Translations under genes and position numbers: made by a program
In this document: in pieces, positions 33,001-45,000 of the stretch
How positions within the stretch are numbered: position 1 is the first letter of the stretch
Layout of the letters: every line of letters begins with the position of its first letter
The notes under the pieces: model-generated
Database searches by the model: none
What the model saw: only the letters and a program-made list of their open reading frames with translations
Told to the model about the DNA's origin: nothing
Source: Clytia hemisphaerica
Taxonomy: Eukaryota > Cnidaria > Hydrozoa > Leptothecata > Clytiidae
Length of the DNA stretch: 64,000 nucleotides
Direction of reading: 5' to 3'
NCBI GenBank assembly: GCA_902728285.1
Contig: CACVBU010001154.1
Span: forward strand, 1,049,865-1,113,864

Positions 33001-36000
33001 CAAGGACTATGGGAGAGGTTTTAAACGATGAAAAACACTATGGATACAAGGTCCTGAAACTTATGGTATTTTGTTGTAAAAATACCTTGCCGAACCATCT
33101 GTAAAAAATTGTACAGAAACGAAAGCTCACAGGACAAAATTTTGAAAAATCCATAATCAATAAAATGACAACGACATGACCTTTTCCCAGCCTTATTCCA
33201 AAAAGAAAGAGAGAAATAACTTATTTTTGTCACAGGAAAAATCCAAACGCAGTAGGGTGAATTCACGGCGAGAAATTTTTCAACAAGTTGCAACTTTCCC
33301 TGTAAATTCACCCAGAAAGCTATGTTAATTCATTTTGATTTTTCCCTCCCTGTGTCCATACCTCATAAAGAGAATTAAGTTCCTTGAAGAAAAGTTTCAT
33401 TCCATTGACAACGACGTCAGCGTCCGGCAACAAAACAATATATTCCACATTGCGTTGTCCACCCAACGGCTCCAAAAACAAACGTTGCCAGTGTTTCACA
33501 GCGTCCGGGGAGACTGAAAACGAGTCACTGTCGTATGAGAATAATAACCCGTTAGTAGACGGGGGTATAGAACTAAGCACGTTCTTATTACTGTTTAGTG
33601 AGGTGAACGTCATTGGCCCTTCTATGCGGGCTTGGTCGAACGAGTTTTTATTAAGTGGCTTTTGGAAGGCGCTCTCTAAAACCGGCTTTAAGTCGTGTAA
33701 AAGTTTTCGCTGTTGCAAGCCTTGTTTTTCATCACATAAGGCATTCCTTTTCAGGTTACCAGAATCAGTTTGTTGTGCATCGTTGTTTACGTAGTATTGC
33801 GATAAAAGTTTATAGAAATATTTAATGGAGAAAGAGGAAGAGAATTGTTTCAATAGGATTTCTATCAAGTCTGTGGAGAAGGGAAATTTCGACGGTTGCA
33901 AGTCTGCCACTTGTTTTTTAACCATATCCAAAGTACCCTCCATAGGCTCGTCTTCAGGGAATAGCGGATGGTGGTCTGTGGCGAAGCTCGTGTTTTTCCA
34001 TAATAAATCTTGATAAATGTTAAAGATTTTGAATGTTTTATCCTGTATAGAGAAAGCATTACTATTGTCCGTTCCAGCCACATTCTTATTTATCCAGTTC
34101 ATAAACGAGTCGGCTAGCCTAAGGTTCAGTAATAAAGATTGATGGTCTATCGGCATTCCTGACAAACTTGGTGTTGTGTCGGAAAAAGTCCTTTGTGATA
34201 AAGCCGGTGAAATCAAAGGTAATGATAGCTTTGAATCGAAGACAGTTGATGAACTCTTTCGTAAAGTTATTTCAACATTGTTTGAAGCTTGTGTCGTTCT
34301 ATTATTACTAGGTCTCCGGCTTAACAGCGGCGGGTTTTGCTCCCAAGAGGGAATGTATTTCTGATATTTTCCTTTGAGCCGTGGTAACTTTTCGCTTGGT
34401 AATCTAACAGGTTTGAAATCCTCTGGCATTGGCATTGTCTCGAAGATTGGGAGTTGGAAGGTTGGATAGATGTCCTGTAAATATAACAAGAAGGGGAGAA
34501 GGTAGTTATTACAAAAGTAAATAAAAGAATGATGGAAACATTAGAGGAGGCCAATTTAAATATAAAGCTGGATAGTCTCCACAGCTCGAGCGGCCAGGGC
34601 GGAAAGAAAACCGTTTGAGTTATGGAAACATTCGAGTAATAGATTTGTATATATCTATTCTTTGTTTTTTTTTGGCAACTATGTTTTTAAAATTCGTTTT
34701 CGACAGGATAAACAGACCAACCAAAATATGAACTTTTTTAGTTTTATGACATTAATGACAACAATCATTTTACGTCAATATAATTGAATCATGGATATCA
34801 TCTTTTGAGATGATTTCAAACCTCGCAAAAGCATACCGATGACTCGAACGGGAATTCTAATTTGTTCGAATTACAGAAAAATTCGTATTATAGAAAGTAT
34901 TTTATGAGTTTTTCCCATATCACGGGAGCTGAGACTTAGTTCATATTATAGAAAGATACGAAAAATAGAACTTCGAGATACGAATTCGAGATAAGCGAGA
35001 GTCAACTTTTATGCGAAAAGGATTAACTCACAACGCCAGGTGATCGCAGATTGTGAATATCCTCCATTGATCCTCCTCTAGACGATTCTGCAGGTGACAG
35101 CAATATGGTGGAGTGAGCTGCAGTCATGATATGACTTTCAACGACGTTAGTGGGTGACATAGTTTGGTGTGTGATTGGCTCCTCTAAGGATGGCGGTGTA
35201 GGAAACATTTTCGCTAGATCATGGCTTGTGAGTGTTGTTGTAGTGATCATAGGAGTGGATGACGTGATGTGATGTTGGTCGTCTGATGCATTGAAAGGAC
35301 TTAGTACTGATGTTGCGTTGTGTTGTGATGTTGGGTGGGGCATCTAAAAAATATGGTGTAAAAAATCGAGCTAAAATTTGGGAAATCTTTTTATGAAATA
35401 CATAAATGAATAATGAGGTTTGAACATAATGTGTTCCAATTTCATACAGAGATCATCGGACAGAAAATTGATTTTACACAAAAAGGGACCCCTGATTCTT
35501 ATGACTTTTGCTGATTTTTGAATTTTTCTATACTTGTCTGAAAAGGAAAGCTACCAGGAACACATAGTTCACACAAAACACAAACCTTTGCAGTGTGATC
35601 ATCATCCTCCTCGTCATCAAAAAGGTGCATTAGATCAGCTTCGGAAACTTCAATGTCCTTTTGAGAGGTCAAACTGTTTGACGACGGTTTAACCGAGGGC
35701 GGTGGGAGGAAGGGCGTCGTAGGTGACGACACCGACGATACAGACTTGACACTTGAGTTCCCAAATGTAAACACAGGTTCTGATTTTGGTGTGTTAGGTG
35801 TTTTCTCGCCTGCCCTGGTACTACGCCTTGATTTTTTCGGGCGGCCTGGACCAGAGGGTGGTGAATCTGGTTTCGGTGATTGTGTTGGACTGTCTCGTTT
35901 TCGACTCCCCCTTAGCATCTGTCTAGCAGATTGACGCCGCGTGTTTGGTGATAACAATTCTTCCTCGTTGACTGTGCCAGATGGGGACAGAGTGCTGTTT

Positions 36001-39000
36001 CTTCTGCCTTTTGGTCTACCAGGACCCCTTTTGACTGGTACAGCTGGTTTTTCTTGCTTGATAGATTTATTTGAGCCGTCAGAACAAGAAATGTCAACAG
36101 AGAGCTGACCACTAAAAAGATAAACAGCAGAGTTTTTCTCACTAAACAAGTGACTTTTTTTTTCATTCTGCACAAAATCAGCTTTTAAGTGGATATAGCA
36201 ACTATTTAAAAACTCAGAGGAGCAGGACTGATATCTTTAACATGATTACAAACGTACAAAGATGCAAGCAAAAGCACCTGCAGTCGGATTATTTTGTTGA
36301 ACAATCTCAAGCAAACAAAATAAGCTTACAGTTGTGAATTCGAAGCGATGTCATCACCAAACACAGAATTGGGTGACATCAGTTCCTCTTCGGTTTTTAT
36401 TTTGAATTCATCGCTTTGAGAAACAGACGTTCTTATTTCTAAGGTTCCTGTTTTCAGCATTGGTCGTGATAAATGGGTTGATCTGGGAATACTGTACATG
36501 AGCTTGCTTTCATATTTGTTCTTCTGCTTGACTTGAAAGTTTCTGGTCTTTTGAGTTGTGTTCGTCGAGAGTGTAGGTAGACTATTTGTAGTAGTGGAGA
36601 GAGATTGGGATTCCACTTTCACAGTAGGAGTAAGTTGTGACTCAACACTGCCCAATGCTTTAGTACTAGTTACACTAGCAGGTCTTTCCAAGCTACTTTG
36701 GGAAGGTGGTTGTTTGTATGAACCAGACATTGATGGTGTAACACGTCCAGTTAGTGAGGGTGTTATTCTCCCTTGAGTTTTCTCCACTTTTATAGGGCGC
36801 TGATGGAAGTTTGTTTGTGCAGTTTGTGTGGGTTCCTTCTTGGTTTTGTTTTGAGATACATTGTTTTGGTTGGTTGCATAGAGGTAGCTTGTATTGAATG
36901 GATTGCTCCCGACATTTGATTTAACCCTGACGACAAAGATGAAAAGAAGCCTTTATTGGTTTATCTAGTGTCTTAAGATAACACTGTTCTACTTTTTTTT
37001 TCAAAAAAGAAAAATATAAAAATTATAAAGGAAACAAATGAAGAGAGCAAAGTTTGGTCATATCTTTCAAGTTAACAAGAAACCAGTTTACACATAATGG
37101 TACAGAGTACAATATGGCAAACTTCTTTCATGTTATTTTCCCTGCCTAAAAGCACAAACGATATGATGAAAATTAGAAGTCAGATATAAAAATCCCATAT
37201 TGTACTTGGTAATGTGCGATAACTATTACATATTCATAATTTGTTTCCATAATTCAGAAGCAGGATATTGACCTTAAACAATTAATTTTGTGAATACGAC
37301 TTTCACATACAACTATTGAAAGTACCTGGAAGGAAATTAAAGTCCTTAGTAAAATCCCACCCTCAAAAAGGTAATTGATTTACCAAATTTTAATCATACC
37401 TCGAAACATTGGAATTGGAGCAGCATTTACAGCCAGCTGGTATAGTGTGATCTTTGAATTCCCAAAGTTGTTTAGAAGGAGAACTTGGCTCATCTTTCTT
37501 TTTCAGTTTCTTCCATACTTGGTCGACAATTTTCGTTGGGTTTACTTGTAGTTCTTTATCTTTCCCTTTAAGAAGATTACCTGAAAAGGCAAAAAGTGTC
37601 CAATAGAGTAATCTATTGAGCACCCTAAAACTGCAATTTTGCAATTTATGTAATGACATTTCGTGTTATTACGGATTTCCAAGAAGGTATAATCTACATT
37701 CACTAATATTTTATTAAAATGAAATCTGTAAAAAAAATCATAAGAGATTGTTCAGTACCACCACTGTCAAATGCTACTTCACTTGTATAGGGATCGAAAT
37801 ACTGCATTAACAACTTCCTTTAAAAAGTGTTCTGTTTCTTAGTAAATGTGTGTAAAAAAGACAATAAATTGTAAATAAACTAAGTACCTGTTGACTGAGA
37901 TTGGATGAGTACCAATGTTGAAGGATAAAACATCTTAGATTCCCCAAGGATTATTTCCACCAACAAAGGCAAGGAATCTGACTTTGCTTTTACAGATGTG
38001 TTGTCAGCTTTAGTTGCATCAAGAGGGAAAAACCTTGCCCATTCACTCATTATTTTGGCAGATCTTGAATCAGTGTCAGGGATGCTGTTACCAGTTAGCT
38101 GTCCATTCAGTCCAAAAGGAGCCAGGAGTACTGAAAAACAAATTGAAATTTTAAGTGCTGCTTGTGGTGGTGTGAGAAAGTTTTCCCAAAATCGCAATTA
38201 CTCATCCTAATATCATGAAGTAACTGCATGACCCCCTTGTTTTATACTGAAAATTTATTAGGAGTAAAGAGTTTTGGCCAAACCTTCCTTTGAGTTGAAG
38301 CTACCATGTTGGTGAGAAGCTTTTTGTAGATCTTTCTTTGAGAGGAGGCGAATGACACCTTTCTGTTTGATGTTGACTGATGCAACGACTGAGCTTTTTC
38401 CATGGATGAATATGGAAAAACTGAATGCCAAAGCTGATGCACTAGAAGAAGAGTTTTTAAACTCAAAGCTATTGTTAATCTCCTAGCAGTACATAAAAAT
38501 TGTTCCCAGTTCATACCGTCAAATTCATTGGTAGAAAAAATAGCTAGATGTTTTGTTGGGCTCAAAGAAACATCCACAGTTTTGGTGGAAAACTTGCCAC
38601 CTTATCTGGCAATCTACCAGCTACTGTAATTACAGTTTGAGCTACATACCTATACCGAAATAGCTGGCTAATAACATGCAAAAAAAAACTGGCATATTGA
38701 AGCTGCGTGTCCACTGTTAAAAATAAGTTTGTTGCAAATTTTGAATTTGTCCCGACAATAATTCCAGAAACAAGTTAAAATTAAAATCTATTGTTTATTT
38801 GCAATATGACAAAAATAAATAAGGAATAACAAATGAAAACGTTTTCATTCTACATCACTTATTGTGTTTTGCTATGTCGCAAAAAGAACAATAGGTTTTT
38901 AATTCCAGGCATTATGTCTGGGTTTAATTTTTGCCAACAGGTATTTGTGACAAACTCATTTTTTTCAGTGGACTTTTTTTCCAGCTTAACACTAAGAATT

Positions 39001-42000
39001 TTATGTTGTTTGAATTCTTTTAAGGTCAGAATTGTGAACTATGTCTGTGAACAAACTCAATAGGGCTGCTTTATCCCTTTAATGAAAAGCTTGATTCTTG
39101 CAAAATATGAATTTTCTGTTATGAAATTGGCTCAACCTTGCAGGCTTTTCATTGTTTTCTCAGACAAAAATAATCACAGTACAGTTATATTCTGATGACA
39201 TCACTTAATGAAAATAACATACTTTTGATTTGAAATGGTAACTTCAGATGATTGAGGTCTCGTAAACCAGTTTCCAAGTCTAACAAAATTATCACTGAGA
39301 AGGTTCCTGGAAAAAATATTAACAACAATTAAAGAATTAAAAAGGATTATAGCAGATGGTTGGAAGATCATATGTTAAAAAATATTTTCCAAAAACTGTT
39401 AAATAAAGTTCATATTTCTGAAGATATTTTAAAGGAAACTCTTTAGAAACTTTATTGATTTCAATTTTTCAAAAATATTTTAATTTATCAAGATTATTTT
39501 TTTCTAGAAAGAATCATGGTATATAGTTTTTTAATCTTAGCGAAAATGCAGCGTGCTTGAAGATTGTTATTAAGTAAATTAAAGTGTCTACAGTTTTTGT
39601 AGCAAATTGGTAAAAAAAACATTAGATTGGCAATTTGGCACGATTCATCATTAAAGACATGCAAGCATGATAAAAACAAAACAAACCAAATTAATACTTT
39701 TCAATTACATTTTGAATGATAGATTGGCAATTTGGCACGATTCATCATTAAAGACATGCAAGCATGATAAAAACAAAACAAACCAAATAAAACATACTTT
39801 TCAATGACATTGTGAATGGCTTTGAAAAAGGAATCTAGATTTTCCGAGGTTATTCCATCGTCAGCTGTGCCGAATTCTATTTCTAAACATTAAAAAAGAA
39901 AGTTACAATATCTTTGTAACAAAAATTTATTGTACTGTAGCTTTATATGCAGGGAAACATTATTCATGCAATAAATAACACTATCCTTTGAAGTTTTAAA
40001 GTCAAAAAATCTTAAAAAGCTATATTTTTTGTATCAAAGTTAAGTGTTGATAGAAATTTAGAATAAACATAAAATCTGGAAAAACAAAGAAATCTGGTGA
40101 CAGATAATTCTTTTTAAAGGGAACAATTTGGAACTTCCAAGCATTTCTAAGATGGTCTAGCCCTGGAGTCTAGTACAATCAAAATGTTGTCCTTCTAGAA
40201 AATCTGATTTTAACCATTCATGGCTGCTCCAAGACCAGCCCTGGTTGTAACTAGAAGAACTTAATTTGTAGGATCACATCAGGCAGGTTAAAAAAATCAT
40301 TTTAAAAATGCCCAGAGCAGATGCTATCCTCAGAGTTTTCTAAAAGATGGCCTGATTACCAATTTTAGATTGGTTAAGAAAGAAATCAAGGTCAAAGAAA
40401 ATTTCTTACCTTGTAGACTTGGACCAGGAAATTCTGATAAGGATGGCTCATCACCATACCAAAAGATGATTAGCTCTTTTGGGCAATCAAACAGGGGTGA
40501 GGAATCATCAAGTGTCAAACCTGGTTGGGTGACACGCTTCCAAACACATAAAACATCAGCTGCTCTGGCTATAGAATATGCACTTAAGATGGGATCATTT
40601 TCTGTGCTATCACTGTTCAAGCAAGCTGATGCGTATTTCTTCCACTTTAGCCCAGATGTATCAGCCTGAAAAAAGCAAAAGTAATATGAATAGGAACAGT
40701 TTGAAGGTTTCTTTTCAAGGTGTCAGCGTTTAAAACTAGGGATTGGCGGTTTGAATCTGAACTCTCCCTAATATTTGCTCTTTTTCTTATAGCTGATCCA
40801 GATGGCTATGACCAAATGAAAAAGAATGAAAACAATAAAAGAGTTCTGAAGAGTTGCCTAAAAGTCCTAGATATCAGAGCTATCCACATAAAATACATAA
40901 AATATTGACTAAATTCGTCTATGGAACAAATTAAAATGATTTGTTTAAAATATGACATATAGCCTCCCATCAAGGTTTGATTTCCATTTGCAGCGGTTCA
41001 CTTGGAAAGTGAATGAACATCCGCCCCTATCAACCCATGCCATTTGAGGGGAATTAGGTAGTCAGTCCAAGGAACTGATGGGGCGCTCATTGAAAGCGTC
41101 TATAGTTGCAAAAATAGGCCTGAAAGCCTCCTGCAACTCAACCAAATAAAAATAGAAATTTGAAACCATTGCATTGCAGTATAACTTTGTAACGTTAGAT
41201 TTTTTATGACATATTGTTTTAAGAAGCCCCCCCCCTCTGAGAGGGGGAACTCGCATTAGCAAACACCAGGGTATTCTCTGGCGTCTATCAGTAACATAAA
41301 TAAAGCCGTAAATAAAGCCTTAAATACACCGAGATGAGGTTGCCAACCACGATGTTTTATTTACCACTGATTCTGTCAGATTCTGTCGTTTATCTATAAT
41401 TGCTTTATCCACTCGCTACTTCGCAACTTTATTCACTTGTTTACCGTCAATGGCTCTAACTTAGGATAATTGGTCAAAACATGGGATTGTGGATATCTGG
41501 CCTGTATTTTCATTTACTGTTAAATCACAAATCAACAACAAATTTGTTTTGATACTTCCACCAAGTTTACCGATCAAACTTTCACTATCCCACAATCTCA
41601 ACCAAATGTATTTTCAAAGCATTTTAAAAGTACATAATTTGAAGAAGTTAATTAACAATTTAATCACACACACACACTGCTCACATCTTGCACCATTTTT
41701 TGTAGTTTTTGTTTTGTGTTGTTCTTCTCTTGTCTAGAGACTTTTTTCCAACGTGTGCGCTTGATTGACATGTCAGTAACTTACCAAGTGTTGATAACAT
41801 ATCTCACAATTTTCCGCAGCGGAAGGACAGAATTTTAAATATTAGTGTTTGGATACTTGTGCGAAGTTTCTTCTTACCTTGTAAGAGTAGTGTATTCACA
41901 TTATTTGCTATCTATGATTTGTGGTTATGTTAATTAAATGACAGTTGGGTGAAACGGTGGCCAAATTGCCGCCATGTTTTGTCAGATAGTCCAAAGTTTA

Positions 42001-45000
42001 GAGCATTTGAGGATATCTATTGCTTTATCTACCATGAGCATTTTTGGTCCTAAATCCGACAGCCCTTCCTAAATCCGGTTTAATTTGATAAAAATAAACT
42101 TTTTCGGGTGGTCCTTGAATTTTTTTAATAAAAGCCTTCCTCAATAACTTTTTTTGGCTTCATTTTCAGATATGAGTTGTAATGTTTTTCTAAACTCATT
42201 TTTTATGCCCTTTTAGCGTCCGGTTATCAGATGCTGCCCCTCCTGAAATTACGAAAATATTGGTAAAAACAGCCTTTTTTGTGGAAAAACACTGTAAAGG
42301 TGCCATTTTTGGCCACTAACGGACGCTGCCTTGCCTTTCTAAAATATGGCCTGAAACTAGCATGAAAAATGCTTTCCAACGCTATGTAACATGACATACT
42401 TTGGAGAAAAAGAAATTCAATTTAGTTCTGGTCTGTAAAATACACAAACAGGTGCCAAATTTTAAGGTCTGAGATTTAAATCCATTTTTGACCCCTAAAC
42501 TACAATTGTCCAAAGTCTCATGCTTGTACGCCTTTGTGCACAATTTTTACACAATTAGACCGTAATGAGAGATTTGATACAGTGAACCAATTGAACCTAA
42601 TAACAATAATTGCTTCTTATACAAAACATATTTTTTTATTACAAAATTGTTAACGTTTTAATTAAAACACAAGCAACAGATTCAGAATAATAGATGTAAT
42701 TATTTTTTTACAACTCACACTTTTTTGATCACATTAATTGACATCTTGACATTAGTCTTGCTTCGAGAGTTCTTGCAATAGTTTATTGTTCAACTTGGAG
42801 AGGGAATTTTCGTAAACATAGAATTTTTTTTCATTGCAGTTATTTGGGGGGTTGGATTTAAGCAGGGCTGTCAGATTTAGGACCCCTCACTGTACTTGCT
42901 ACCTCACAACATTCTTCAATAGTTTATCTATTGCTTTATCTACTCGCTACCTTGCGACTTTCTTCATTCGTTAATCTATTGCTTCATCTACTTGCTACTT
43001 TGCTACTTTATTCACTTGTTTATCTATTGCTTTATCTACTCGCTACCGTCAACTACCCTAACTTGGGACGATTGGTCAAACATTGGACTGTTGATATCTG
43101 GCCTGTATTTTCATTTACTGTTTAAATCTCTTTGACAACAAATTTGTTTTGATAACTCCACCAAGTTTATCAATCATACTTTCTGTCATAACATGTCATG
43201 ATAACTTTCAATGATAGCACGCCCTTTTAAACTTTTCTGTTTTCATTCAAAATGACCGGACGCTGATTGGAGAATTAGAGAATGCCCACCGCCTATCGCC
43301 TGATGGGATTGACAAATAACCAGCGTGTAACTTGCCGTGCGAGTGACGTCAAAAGCTCCATCGTTTTGCCACTAATTTGGTCTTCTTCGTTCCAGACATT
43401 CGCGTGTGTTCCACTAGGGATTTTTTCATATTTCGATTTAAATGCCTACTCTGTGCAAAAGAGAAATTGTGTATTTTTTAATACATTATTATCCTGTATT
43501 AAAGAATGTATACGGCTTTTTAAGGGGTATTCGAGGTCCCCCGCAAAGATCCAACCATGGTCTGCTGATTCAGCATACTGACCTGACTAAACGATAAATC
43601 ATCGTCTATTTTAAAAGCATTCTCTCACACACACGCACACGACTATTCTTTTGAACATTACTTTTTTCCTCCAAAACAACTGAAGATATCACCCTCACCC
43701 TTCCTGTTTTTATTTAATAGTCTTTTATATTGTAGCATTTAAAAGAAAGTTTAAATCAATAAGGAGGAGAGAGTTTTGTTTGTTTTGCAAATTCTTCCCC
43801 TCTCGTTTCATTTGTGAAAAGTTTCTTTGTTAAAATCGTTTGTTTAAAAATATTCGTTTAGAGAATTATACTAATTATGTGAATTCTTGATAATAGGCCC
43901 GATAAAATTAAATTCTCGATTTTTTATTTGTTATGATGACTCAGCATTTTATGGTCGGATCTTTGCGGGGGACATTGATATATAAAGATTGAATGGCTTT
44001 AACTCAAATCAAATGACTTTGGAGGTTCAGTGAAATGGTGGTCAAATTTCCGTCTTATGTTTTGTCAGATAGTCCTAAGTTAGAACAGTTGATGGTACTT
44101 AAAAACTTCACTATACTGTGCTAGCTTTGTCTACAACCACCTATTTCAAGTCTTAGTTTGCTTTTCTCTAGAAATACATTGAAGATACTTTCACATTTTC
44201 TTCCAAACAACATCGCAAAATACTAAAAATGCTTTGCAAACAGTGAAAAAAATTGTCTGCAGCGCTCCTTTTTTTACCTCGCTTAGCTCAAAAAATAGCA
44301 GCAAAGCTCCTCAACTCACTCTTTAAATTCATAATTTGAACCTTGCATGTCAGCAGCGCAGATTTAGAACAAAACATGATTTCAAGATTGAAACACAAAA
44401 ATATTCTTTTCAAACTAATACACCTTTCCCGTAATTCGTAAAGCTAATGCGCGCGCATTATTTTGATGCTCTCCACCGTTTGGTCTCTAGAGGTAAATAA
44501 ACCCGTTTTTGTCTGCGTTCCCTTAGGGAAAGTTGTTTTTTTTAGCTTTTCTTAAGTTCTGACGAACAAAATCCCCTCAAATTTTACCATGTTCAATCTA
44601 TTCATGATATTATACCACCCTTAAAATATTTTGCCAAAAGAAGGTCGCTGTCAAAAGTTAGAGGCTCAAATCCCACTTTCCCTAACCCCTCCAGCAGTTA
44701 GGGAAACCATCCAGGATCCTGCCATTCTATAAGCCAGCAAAAACTAAATGCCACTTGTAAACTTAAGTTTCTTACTATTTTCCATCAATAACAACCAAAA
44801 ACATTGCTACTTCCCAAAGCTGGAGACCAAAACAAATTATCTTCCAAGATTATGGCGCCCTTTTGGATCTATTGTTATGGCCATCTAAAATGGTGGAAAG
44901 AGTTGCGGAAAGACAGGGGCGCCCGCTAGCTTTGAGGGTGGTAACGCAAAAACGCCCAATATGATCTTCCAACAAAAAGCGAGTTAGTTACCGCGCGAGT

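Noticed and set aside
38242-38577. 111-residue minus-strand frame starting MDVSLSPTKHL
   Set aside because: The MED13 reading here is in a different frame (LAFSFSIFIHGKSS) and is bounded by splice sites. The longer frame is a shadow.
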